A DNA stretch of 64,000 bases from Chitinophaga sp. CF418 (GTDB lineage Bacteria > Bacteroidota > Bacteroidia > Chitinophagales > Chitinophagaceae). The notes under the pieces are model-generated. The model searched no databases. It was not told the origin of the DNA and saw only the letters and a program-made list of their open reading frames with translations. Of the stretch, positions 16,244 to 24,378 are shown one piece after another (position 1 is the stretch's first letter; each line of letters begins with the position of its first letter). Location of the stretch: contig NZ_FRCN01000018.1 of NCBI RefSeq assembly GCF_900142925.1, forward strand, positions 1 to 64,000, read 5' to 3'. Made by a program: the position numbers and the translations under genes.

Positions 16244-17095
16244 ATGTTCAAGAAAATTTTTGCAAATAATGAGGAGAAAGCAGAGATGTCTTTCTTTGAC
16301 CACCTGGAAGACCTGCGCTGGCATATAGTGCGTTCGATCATTGCGCTGATAGTAGTGAGCATTTTCGGATTTGTGTATACCAAAGAAATACTGGACGATG
16401 TGATCTTTGGCCCAACAAACGCTAATTTCCCTTCATATGTGGCCTTATGTAAGCTGGGCCACCTGGTTGGATTAGGTGATAAATTATGTATCACACCTGT
16501 GCCCATCGTCTTTCAGAACCACATCCTGGTAGGTCAGGTGATGTTGCAGTTCAAACTCGCATTTATATTCGGCCTGGTAGTGGCGTTCCCCTATATTTTC
16601 TGGGAGTTCTGGAGCTTCATTAAACCAGCCCTGAAGGAGCGTGAATTAAAAGGTGCACGGGGTATCATTTTCTGGGTATCGTTCCAGTTCTTCCTGGGTA
16701 TTGCCTTCAGTTATTTCCTGATGGCGCCTTTTACCATCAACTTCCTGGCGGGATATACTGTTACAGATAAGGCGGTCAACCAGTTTTTCATTGACGATTA
16801 TTTTGGATTGATGACCCAGATCGTATTAGGGATGGGGGTGTTATTTGAGTTACCGATCCTGGTTTTCTTCCTGACAAAGATCGGTTTCATCACTCCGGCT
16901 TTCCTGCGTACTTACAGAAGGCATGCGATAGTAGTGATACTGGTACTGGCAGCCGTTATCACACCTCCGGATGTGATAGATCAGCTGATAGTATTTACGC
17001 CATTGTATCTTTTATACGAAATAAGTATTTATATTTCAGGTAGAGCGTTGAAAGGAATGGAGAAGGCAGAGAACGAAGTAGAAGAATGGTCTTAA
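16244..17095 (+). CDS. tatC: Sec-independent (twin-arginine) translocase subunit TatC
   Basis: TatC is the inner-membrane receptor for folded twin-arginine substrates. The 283-residue protein has six hydrophobic segments, the N-terminal signature SFFDHLEDLRWHI (about 16-28), the mid-protein YIFWEFWSFIKPAL and the conserved Glu/Pro in FELPILVFF. The first periplasmic loop is about 40-45 residues longer than in E. coli (about 50-95), as in other Bacteroidota. No tatA/B gene lies beside it. Confidence 0.95.
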   Translation: MFKKIFANNEEKAEMSFFDHLEDLRWHIVRSIIALIVVSIFGFVYTKEILDDVIFGPTNANFPSYVALCKLGHLVGLGDKLCITPVPIVFQNHILVGQVMLQFKLAFIFGLVVAFPYIFWEFWSFIKPALKERELKGARGIIFWVSFQFFLGIAFSYFLMAPFTINFLAGYTVTDKAVNQFFIDDYFGLMTQIVLGMGVLFELPILVFFLTKIGFITPAFLRTYRRHAIVVILVLAAVITPPDVIDQLIVFTPLYLLYEISIYISGRALKGMEKAENEVEEWS

Positions 17096-17118
17096 TCTGA
17101 CGCGTGTTAATAAGGCAT

Positions 17119-17162
17119 AACGCGGAATGTCCCTTGTGAAATCACATAGGATATTCCGCGTT
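17119..17162. terminator. hairpin between tatC and rpiB
   Basis: AACGCGGAAT (17119-17128) pairs perfectly with ATTCCGCGTT (17153-17162). The T tract afterwards is poor, so it may be a weak terminator or processing hairpin. Confidence 0.5.
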
Positions 17163-17204
17163 GGGCTTTCTAAGTCTTTGCTTCACTTTTTAAATTTTTG
17201 TTTT

Positions 17205-17666
17205 ATGTCATCACAACCATTATTTAATCTTACGCTGCCGGTAGCCGTAGGCTCTGACCATGCAGGATTTGAATATAAAGAAGAGATTATCTCTTACCTG
17301 GAAGGCAAGGGACTGAAAGTAAAGGATGTGGGTGCACATTCAAGCGATGCTGCAGATTATCCTGATTTTGCACATCCGGTAGCCACGTTGGTAGAAAGGG
17401 AGCAGGCAGCTTTTGGTATCCTGGTATGTGGTAGTGGTAACGGTGTTGCCATCACGGCAAACAAACATCAGGGCATACGGGCCGCTATCTGCTGGGGAGA
17501 GGAATTGTCGCGCCTGGCGCGTGCTCACAACAATGCGAACGTACTGTGTATTCCTGCACGTTTTGTAGATGATAGTGTTGCAAAACAAATTGTAGATGTA
17601 TTCATTGATACACAATTTGAAGGTGGTCGTCATGAAAACAGAGTGAGAAAAATAGCCTGTTTGTAA
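17205..17666 (+). CDS. rpiB: ribose-5-phosphate isomerase B
   Basis: RpiB interconverts ribose 5-phosphate and ribulose 5-phosphate in the pentose phosphate pathway. The 153-residue protein shows GSDHAGFEYK (16-25), DYPDFAHPVA (51-60), the catalytic cysteine C75 in VCGSGNG, and the C-terminal EGGRHENRV. The frame extends 26 codons upstream through the tatC-rpiB hairpin. The ATG at 17205 gives the normal family length and is preferred. Confidence 0.94.
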   Translation: MSSQPLFNLTLPVAVGSDHAGFEYKEEIISYLEGKGLKVKDVGAHSSDAADYPDFAHPVATLVEREQAAFGILVCGSGNGVAITANKHQGIRAAICWGEELSRLARAHNNANVLCIPARFVDDSVAKQIVDVFIDTQFEGGRHENRVRKIACL

Positions 17667-17696
17667 GCATAACAAGGTCAGCCTTACATGATAACA

Positions 17697-17742
17697 AACG
17701 CTGATTACCGCTATATAGAAAAAGCGATAATCGGCGTTTATT
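17697..17742 (+). terminator. terminator after rpiB
   Basis: AAACGCTGATTACCGCT pairs with AGCGATAATCGGCGTTT over about 15 bp with small mismatches, followed by an AT-rich tail. Confidence 0.65.
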
Positions 17743-18041
17743 ATTTATATATTATAACCCCGCCTTTTTTTGGTAAATACAATTGCTTTCATTAAATTGT
17801 GTTAAGAGTCAGTCAGTTGGATGTTTTTAGTTCGTATTGCATTAGCATATTCAATGTGTGTGTTTAAGTATTTGATAGACCCAATAAAGTAAACTAAGAG
17901 ATCATTTTTTGCACCTAACAAATCAGATACTTGAAAATCGGGAAAAGGAAATCAGTTAAGAAAAAATAAGAAAACAATTCAGGAACCGTAAGAGAGAGTC
18001 ACAGTATTCCCCCAGTACACTAACCAAAAAAATAAAATTTT

Positions 18042-18146
18042 ATGGAAGCACCTCTAGTAATTAGGTGGCGTAGTCCTGACTTTTCCGGAAAGTCTCAGGC
18101 AGGTCATGCCCGAACGCAGTTACAATCTATTTTCTGTATTACATAA
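18042..18146 (+). CDS. possible 34-residue peptide upstream of the ECF sigma gene
   Basis: An ATG follows an A/T-rich stretch typical of starts in this genome and opens a 34-codon frame (MEAPLVIRWR...). The frame overlaps a hairpin at 18074-18098 (CCTGACTTT/AAAGTCTCAGG). No homology is recognised; it may be a leader peptide or chance. The rest of the 711-bp gap (17667-18377) shows only the rpiB terminator and no other gene. Confidence 0.2.
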   Translation: MEAPLVIRWRSPDFSGKSQAGHARTQLQSIFCIT

Positions 18147-18377
18147 CATGTGGACAATGTAGCAAAGTGTACTATTAGTTTGAGAAAGCAGCCGTCAGTT
18201 ATTATTCCCCCAAGTATCATTCGAATGTTCATTTCTGCGCACATGAATTGATAAACTGTTTGTACAATTTAACACCCTTACATATGATAATTGACATTTA
18301 CAACAATAACTGTTTCCCTTAAAGCAGGTTTATCAGCTGAATCAACAATTATTTCAGATGCTTAAACTATCACCATT

Positions 18378-18878
18378 ATGTCATCCACAGAATTTAATAC
18401 GTTGCTGCTGGGAAATGCCGATTTTCTCAGACCGTATGCAGTTACCTTGACGAAAGATTCGGAATCTGCGAAAGACCTCTACCAGGAAACGCTGTTCCGG
18501 GCGCTGGCCAATCGGGATAAATACCTGGCAGGGACCAATATCAGGGCATGGCTGTATACAATTATGCGCAATATCTTCATCAACAATTACCGGCGTGGGA
18601 ACAGGCAGTTCCGCTTGCTGGATAATTCCGCCGGAGAATATCTGCTGCATCAGCAACAACCCTGCATCGGTAATTCTGCAGAGACCAATCTGCGCATCAA
18701 AGATGTACATATGGCGGTTTATAACCTCCCCATAATATTTAAACAGCCTTTCATGCTTTATTTTGAAGGGTATAAGTATTACGAAATAGCAGCTATGTTA
18801 AATGAGCCTCTTGGGACAGTAAAAAGCCGCATTCATTTTGCCCGTAAAATGTTAAAATCACGTATTGCAAGATATTGA
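18378..18878 (+). CDS. ECF-type RNA polymerase sigma factor
   Basis: The 166-residue protein has sigma region 2 (about 15-80; SAKDLYQETLFRAL and WLYTIMRNIFINNYRR) and region 4 (about 110-163; helix-turn-helix YYEIAAMLNEPLGTVKSRIHFARKML). It lacks regions 1 and 3, as expected for ECF factors. No anti-sigma gene is adjacent, so its control and regulon are unknown. The upstream 711-bp gap is unusually long. Confidence 0.92.
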   Translation: MSSTEFNTLLLGNADFLRPYAVTLTKDSESAKDLYQETLFRALANRDKYLAGTNIRAWLYTIMRNIFINNYRRGNRQFRLLDNSAGEYLLHQQQPCIGNSAETNLRIKDVHMAVYNLPIIFKQPFMLYFEGYKYYEIAAMLNEPLGTVKSRIHFARKMLKSRIARY

Positions 18879-18891
18879 CCCCTTCCGGAAA

Positions 18892-18955
18892 AGGGGAAAG
18901 GATATGCCCGCGGAAATCACGCGTGGCAGCAGGTCTGTGTCCTTTCTCCTTTTTC
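18892..18955 (+). terminator. terminator region after the sigma factor
   Basis: GGGGAAAGGA near 18893 pairs with TCCTTTCTCC ahead of TTTTTCC. A smaller CCCCTT/AAGGGG hairpin overlaps it at 18880-18897. Confidence 0.5.
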
Positions 18956-19055
18956 CTTTTCTCCCTTTATGCATTCTTTCGTAATTTTATGCCTTCCCTT
19001 TTAAATATTCAAACATCATTTCCCGGGTGAAAGACAGGGATTTTTAATAAATCGA

Positions 19056-21407
19056 ATGAAGGCAAATTATTTAGATGAATTGAATGAGCGGCAACGCGAA
19101 GCAGCAGAACATATCAATGGACCGCTGATGATTGTGGCTGGCGCCGGCTCTGGTAAAACCAAAGTGCTGACTACCCGTATCGCACACCTGTTGCGCAACG
19201 GGGTAGACGCGTTTAATATCCTGTCGCTTACATTTACGAATAAGGCCGCCCGCGAAATGAAAGAGCGTGTGGAAAAGATCCTGGGAGGTACGGAAGCCCG
19301 TAACCTCTACATCGGTACTTTCCACTCGGTATTTGCCCGCCTGCTGAGAGCGGAGGCACATCGTCTCGGTTATCCGAACGACTTTACCATCTATGATTCA
19401 GATGATGCCAAAAGCGTGCTTAAAACCATCATAAACGAGCAGAATCTGGACGATAAGCACTATAAGCCTGCCTTAGTATATAACCGCATTTCTGCGGCTA
19501 AAAACAGCCTTATGGGGCCTGAGGAGTACCAGCATGACTATGCCGTTCAGCAGGAAGATATGCGGGCCAACAGACCGCTTACCGGAAAGCTGTACGATAT
19601 GTACGCCAAACGTTGCTTTAAGAACGGCGCCATGGACTTTGACGACCTGCTGTTCAAAATGTATGTGTTGCTGAAAAGCTTCCCGGAAGTACTACATAAA
19701 TACCAGCACAAGTTCAAATATATCATGATCGATGAGTACCAGGATACCAACCCTGCCCAGTACGAGATCATCAAGCTGTTAGGCGCTGCCCATGAAAATA
19801 TTTGTGTGGTGGGAGACGATGCCCAGAGTATCTATTCCTTCCGCGGTGCTACCATCCAGAATATCCTCCAGTTTGAAAAGGACTATGGGGATGCAAAGGT
19901 GGTGAAACTGGAACAGAACTACCGTAGTACCAAATCCATCCTCAATGTAGCCAACGAGGTGATCGCCAATAACAAGGGCCAGATTGAAAAGAACCTCTGG
20001 ACAGACAATGCCGACGGGGAAAAGATCAAACTGGTGCGCACCATGACCGACAATGAGGAAGGTAAGTTCGTGGCAGATACCATCGCCGAGCAGAAACTGC
20101 GCAATCATTACGCCAACAGGGACTTTGCCATCCTGTACCGTACGAATGCCCAGAGCCGTGCCTTTGAGGAAAACCTGCGCCGTAAAGCGATCCCTTACCG
20201 CATTTTCGGAGGCCTGTCCTTCTATCAGCGTAAGGAGATCAAGGACTTTATTGCTTACCTGCGTATCGTTACCAATCCGCAGGAAGAGGAAAGCCTGAAA
20301 CGTATCATTAACTACCCGGTGCGTGGCATCGGTAAAACCACGGTAGATAAGGTATCTGTTCTGGCCAATGATCAGAATATCACTTTCTGGAATGTACTGG
20401 AAAGGGCGCAGGAGTTCGGGTTTAAATCCGGTACACTGGAAGCCATAGAGAGTTTCGTGATCATGGTTCGCAGCTTCCAGGCGATGCTGGGGAAACATAA
20501 TGCTTATGACATTGCTTTACAGGTTGGTAAATCTACCAACATTGTAAAGGAACTGTTCAACGATAAAACGACAGAAGGCCTGGCCCGTTACGAGAACATC
20601 CAGGAATTGCTGAACTCCATCAAGGAATTTACCGAAACACCTACGGAAGACGGTGAGCTGGTGGAATCAGAGAAATCCCTGGGTAGCTACCTGCAGCAGA
20701 TCACCCTGCTGACAGATGCAGATAAAGGGAATGATGAGGATAGCGATGTAGTGAAACTGATGACCATCCACGCAGCGAAGGGGCTGGAATTCCCGGTGGT
20801 ATTCTCTGTAGGGCTGGAAGAAAACCTCTTCCCAAGCGGCCTGTCTATCAACTCCAGGGAAGAACTGGAGGAAGAGCGCCGTCTGTTCTATGTAGTGATC
20901 ACCCGTGCGAAAGCCCGCCTGTTCCTGACTTATGCGAATAGCAGGTATCGTTTCGGACAGCTGGTAAACAATGAGTCCAGCCGTTTCCTGGAAGAGATGC
21001 CTGAAAAATACATCGACCGCAGTTATGCCGGCGGCGGAAATGTGAACCGTAGCCCAATCAATAGCGGCAACGGCTTATGGGGCAACAGTGGCGGTGGCAA
21101 CATGTTTGACCGCATGCAGAAGAAATCGCCCCAGGCAGCACAGCAGCCAGCAGGTCCCCGTCCTGCGCCAAGACCTGTTCCAAACGCGGCCCCCGGCAAC
21201 CATGTACCTTCTCCCAACTTTACCCCGGATGATCCGGCTATTATGGAGCCAGGCATGGAAGTGGAACACCAGAAGTTTGGTTTTGGCACCATCCATACCC
21301 TCGAAGGACCGATGAACAACCGTATTGCTACGGTGAACTTCCCTAAGGGTGGCGGCGAAAAGAAGATCATGCTGAACTACGCCCGCCTGATGATCGTTAA
21401 AAAATAA
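19056..21407 (+). CDS. UvrD/PcrA-type ATP-dependent DNA helicase
   Basis: This superfamily 1A 3'-5' helicase acts in repair and in replication-transcription conflict resolution. The 783-residue protein has Walker A AGAGSGKT (28-35), motif II DEYQD (226-230), motif III GDDAQSIYSFRGA, motif IV QNYRS, motif V TIHAAKGLEF and motif VI VVITRAKARL. A Gly/Asn/Pro/Ala-rich linker (about 650-725) leads to a C-terminal Tudor-like module (about 725-783; FGFGTIHTLEG). That module marks PcrA/UvrD and binds RNA polymerase in relatives. recX follows. Confidence 0.95.
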   Translation: MKANYLDELNERQREAAEHINGPLMIVAGAGSGKTKVLTTRIAHLLRNGVDAFNILSLTFTNKAAREMKERVEKILGGTEARNLYIGTFHSVFARLLRAEAHRLGYPNDFTIYDSDDAKSVLKTIINEQNLDDKHYKPALVYNRISAAKNSLMGPEEYQHDYAVQQEDMRANRPLTGKLYDMYAKRCFKNGAMDFDDLLFKMYVLLKSFPEVLHKYQHKFKYIMIDEYQDTNPAQYEIIKLLGAAHENICVVGDDAQSIYSFRGATIQNILQFEKDYGDAKVVKLEQNYRSTKSILNVANEVIANNKGQIEKNLWTDNADGEKIKLVRTMTDNEEGKFVADTIAEQKLRNHYANRDFAILYRTNAQSRAFEENLRRKAIPYRIFGGLSFYQRKEIKDFIAYLRIVTNPQEEESLKRIINYPVRGIGKTTVDKVSVLANDQNITFWNVLERAQEFGFKSGTLEAIESFVIMVRSFQAMLGKHNAYDIALQVGKSTNIVKELFNDKTTEGLARYENIQELLNSIKEFTETPTEDGELVESEKSLGSYLQQITLLTDADKGNDEDSDVVKLMTIHAAKGLEFPVVFSVGLEENLFPSGLSINSREELEEERRLFYVVITRAKARLFLTYANSRYRFGQLVNNESSRFLEEMPEKYIDRSYAGGGNVNRSPINSGNGLWGNSGGGNMFDRMQKKSPQAAQQPAGPRPAPRPVPNAAPGNHVPSPNFTPDDPAIMEPGMEVEHQKFGFGTIHTLEGPMNNRIATVNFPKGGGEKKIMLNYARLMIVKK

Positions 21408-21421
21408 CCGTACTATAACTG

Positions 21422-21458
21422 GCTGCAAGAGAAGGAAGCTCCGTCTCTTGCAGCTTTT
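21422..21458 (+). terminator. terminator after the helicase gene
   Basis: GCTGCAAGAGA (21422-21432) pairs perfectly with TCTCTTGCAGC (21444-21454), followed by TTTTATTTAT. The stem shares GCTGCAAGAG with the murA-gmk inverted repeat. Confidence 0.8.
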
Positions 21459-21470
21459 ATTTATACCGAT

Positions 21471-21929
21471 ATGTCCTCCGCCATACTGAAACTGCGTCAT
21501 TATTGTGCTTACCAGGAGCGCTGCCACAGCGAGGTAAAATACAAGTGCATCGAGCTGGGGCTGCGTGGTGAAGAGATCGATGTAGCTATTGCTGACCTGA
21601 TCTCGGAGAATTTCCTGAACGAAGAGCGCTTTGCCCGCGCCTTTGCCGGGGGAAAATTCCGTACAAAACAGTGGGGCCGGAAGAAGATAGTGGTAGAGCT
21701 GAAGCAGCGGCAGGTATCTGAATATTGTATCAGGAAGGGCATGGAGGAGATCGATGATGCAGACTATGACAAGACCTTAAGCAGCCTGGCAGCTAAGAAA
21801 TATGCTTCTCTGAAGGGAGAACAGTATCTCAAAAGGAAGTATAAAACCATGCAATACCTGCTCCAGAAAGGGTACGAACCGGAGCTGATCCAGGACATCG
21901 TTGAACAAATCGCAAAAGAACCCGGATAG
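21471..21929 (+). CDS. recX: regulatory protein RecX
   Basis: RecX binds RecA filaments and limits recombinase activity. The 152-residue protein is a run of three-helix repeats. Visible signatures are the LGLRGEEIDVAIADLISENFLNEERFAR region (about 29-56) and a KWGRKKI-like segment. The length is typical. It starts 16 nt after the helicase terminator. recA is not in the window. Confidence 0.88.
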   Translation: MSSAILKLRHYCAYQERCHSEVKYKCIELGLRGEEIDVAIADLISENFLNEERFARAFAGGKFRTKQWGRKKIVVELKQRQVSEYCIRKGMEEIDDADYDKTLSSLAAKKYASLKGEQYLKRKYKTMQYLLQKGYEPELIQDIVEQIAKEPG

Positions 21930-22000
21930 ATAGCGGATAATTTTCATAGTTTTTAAACGAAGTCATCGTAATTTGCAAGAAGGAATTTAACAGAAAAATT

Positions 22001-22795
22001 ATGTCAGATCTGAAGGTAACGCTTATACAGACCAACCTGCACTGGGAAAATATAGAGGAAAATCTTCGCATGTTCGATGACAAGATCAATGCTATTCAGG
22101 AACGGACGGAGATAGTGGTACTGCCGGAAATGTTCAGTACAGGCTTTAGTATGGCTCCTGAAAGGCTGGCACAGACCATGGACGGCAGTGCCGTACAGTG
22201 GATGAAGAAGAAGGCTGCTGAGAAGAATATTATTCTGACCGGAAGCCTGATCATTGAAGAGAACGGACATTACTGGAACCGCCTGCTCTGGATGCAGCCT
22301 AATGGTGTATACGGCACCTACGATAAACGTCATCTGTTTGGCTATGGCGGAGAGCATGAGCATTACCAGCCGGGGGACAAACGCCTGATTGCCCAGGTAA
22401 AGGGTTGGAAGATCTGCCTGAATGTTTGTTATGACCTGCGCTTCCCGGTATGGTCCAGGAATGCGATCGTTCCAGAAACCGGTGCTCCGGCTTACGATGT
22501 ACTGATCAATGTGGCCAACTGGCCCGAGCGGAGAAGTACCCCATGGAAAACACTGATCCATGCCCGCGCTATTGAGAATCAATGTTATGCCATTGGTGTA
22601 AACAGGGTGGGTAACGACGGCAACAATATTTACCACAGCGGCGATTCCAGCCTGATCGATCCACTGGGAGAGATCCTTTACAGGAAATCGCACGATGAGG
22701 ATATTTTTACTACTACACTAGAACGCTCCCGCCTGGACGAGGTAAGGAAGAACTTTCCTTTCCTGAAGGATGCAGATAAATTCCAGGTATTTTAA
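22001..22795 (+). CDS. nitrilase-superfamily omega-amidase (YafV-like)
   Basis: The family hydrolyses C-N bonds; the YafV/omega-amidase branch deamidates 2-oxoglutaramate, a metabolite-repair step. The 264-residue protein carries the catalytic triad E43 (LPEMF), K109 (YDKRH) and C143 (NVCYDLRFP), with an NWPERR motif further on. The length matches single-domain nitrilases. A VOC gene starts 3 nt after its stop, so they are co-transcribed. Confidence 0.9.
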   Translation: MSDLKVTLIQTNLHWENIEENLRMFDDKINAIQERTEIVVLPEMFSTGFSMAPERLAQTMDGSAVQWMKKKAAEKNIILTGSLIIEENGHYWNRLLWMQPNGVYGTYDKRHLFGYGGEHEHYQPGDKRLIAQVKGWKICLNVCYDLRFPVWSRNAIVPETGAPAYDVLINVANWPERRSTPWKTLIHARAIENQCYAIGVNRVGNDGNNIYHSGDSSLIDPLGEILYRKSHDEDIFTTTLERSRLDEVRKNFPFLKDADKFQVF

Positions 22796-22798
22796 TTA

Positions 22799-23182
22799 AT
22801 GTTGAAGGCTATACATCATATTGCTATCATTTGCGCTGACTATGAGCGAAGTAAGCGTTTTTATACAGAAGTGCTCGGACTGAAGATCATCCGCGAAGTA
22901 TACCGGCTGGAACGCCGGTCATACAAGCTGGACCTGGCTCTGAACGGGCACTATGTGATAGAATTGTTTTCCTTTCCTGACCCGCCGCCAAGAGTAAGCG
23001 GGCCGGAAGCCGTTGGATTGAGGCACCTGGCCTTTTCAGTGAATAATATTGAACAGGTGGTAGCCCATCTTAAAACCCATAATGTAACTCCCGAGCCTAT
23101 ACGCACAGATCCTTACACCGGCAGGCGGTTCACCTTTTTTACGGACCCTGACGGCCTGCCATTGGAATTATACGAAGTGTAA
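22799..23182 (+). CDS. VOC family protein (YaeR/glyoxalase-like)
   Basis: The 127-residue protein is a vicinal-oxygen-chelate fold with paired beta-alpha-beta-beta-beta modules. Putative metal ligands are H6/H7 (IHHIAI), E near residue 60 (VIELF), H in LRHLAFSV and E in PLELYEV. It resembles E. coli YaeR, whose substrate is unsettled. It lies 3 nt after the omega-amidase gene. Confidence 0.85.
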   Translation: MLKAIHHIAIICADYERSKRFYTEVLGLKIIREVYRLERRSYKLDLALNGHYVIELFSFPDPPPRVSGPEAVGLRHLAFSVNNIEQVVAHLKTHNVTPEPIRTDPYTGRRFTFFTDPDGLPLELYEV

Positions 23183-23250
23183 CGCAGTTCATAGAATTTG
23201 CCGGCTGGTATTGACTATGACTGTTATCATAGATACTAAAAACATTGTCA

Positions 23251-24357
23251 ATGCTTAGGGCCTACATTAATACGCGGATTTTCACAGGAGATTTATGGCT
23301 GGATGGCTATGCCGTTGTTACTGGCCAGGGACGCATACAGCAGGTATTGCCACAGGCGCAGATACCTGCAGATGCTGAGCTGACCGATCTGAAAGGGGCT
23401 ATTCTGGCGCCGGGTTTCATTGATCTGCAGATCTATGGTGGTAACGGCAAGCTATTCCCTTTTACCCCGGATAGCGCTACTTTAAAAGCTACCTATGAAT
23501 ATTGTAGTGCCGGTGGCGCCGCTTTCTTTCTGCCTACCATTCCTACACATTCTTCTGAAGTGATAAGGAAGTCTATTGAAGCCGTAAGACAATACTGGGA
23601 GGAAGGCGGAAAAGGCGTATTGGGTCTTCACCTGGAAGGACCGTTCATTAATCCGGAGAAAAAAGGAGCACACCTTACCCAATATATCAAACAACCTACT
23701 GCTGCCGATATCAATGAATTGCTGGCTCTCGGGAAGGGCGTCATTAAAATGATGACCCTCGCGCCTGAACGCTGCGATCCTGCCCTGGTAAAGCAGTTAC
23801 AGGATGCCGGTGTGGTGGTTTCCGCCGGGCATAGCAATGCCGATTATGCCACTGCCTACAAATCATTTGAAGATGGCATCACGACCACCACACATCTTTT
23901 CAATGCCATGTCTCCCTTGCAGAGCCGTGCCCCTGGCATGGTAGGCGCTATCTATGATCATCCTTCCGTACATGCCAGCATCGTAGCTGATGGCATACAC
24001 GTAGACTTTAATGCAGTACGTATCAGTAAAAAAGTGATGGGCGAACGTCTGTTCCTGATAACAGATGCTGTAGTGGCCTGCGCTGAAGGAGACTATATAT
24101 ATGTGGAAGAGCCGGACCGTTATGTGAATGCCCAGGGAGTACTGGCAGGCTCCAGGCTTACCATGCATAAGGCCGTAAAGAACTGTATTACCAAGGTGGG
24201 GATCTTGCCTGAAGAAGCACTGCGTATGGCTTCTACCTACCCGGCTATTGTTGCCGGCGTATCCCATGAGCTGGGCAAAATAGCCCCCGGTTATCTGGAC
24301 ACTATGGTAGTTTTGGACACAGACTGGGAGTTGAAACATTTAATTGGGTTATCTTAG
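23251..24357 (+). CDS. nagA: N-acetylglucosamine-6-phosphate deacetylase
   Basis: NagA removes acetyl from GlcNAc-6-phosphate in amino-sugar use and cell-wall recycling. The 368-residue amidohydrolase shows the metal-site motif HLEGPFI (about 128-134), the SAGHSNA and TTTHLFNAM histidines, and the catalytic aspartate region ITDAV. An in-frame TTG 6 nt upstream is less likely than the ATG. No nagB or nagE neighbour is present. Confidence 0.93.
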   Translation: MLRAYINTRIFTGDLWLDGYAVVTGQGRIQQVLPQAQIPADAELTDLKGAILAPGFIDLQIYGGNGKLFPFTPDSATLKATYEYCSAGGAAFFLPTIPTHSSEVIRKSIEAVRQYWEEGGKGVLGLHLEGPFINPEKKGAHLTQYIKQPTAADINELLALGKGVIKMMTLAPERCDPALVKQLQDAGVVVSAGHSNADYATAYKSFEDGITTTTHLFNAMSPLQSRAPGMVGAIYDHPSVHASIVADGIHVDFNAVRISKKVMGERLFLITDAVVACAEGDYIYVEEPDRYVNAQGVLAGSRLTMHKAVKNCITKVGILPEEALRMASTYPAIVAGVSHELGKIAPGYLDTMVVLDTDWELKHLIGLS

Positions 24358-24378
24358 CGGTTTCAACCTGTAATTTTC

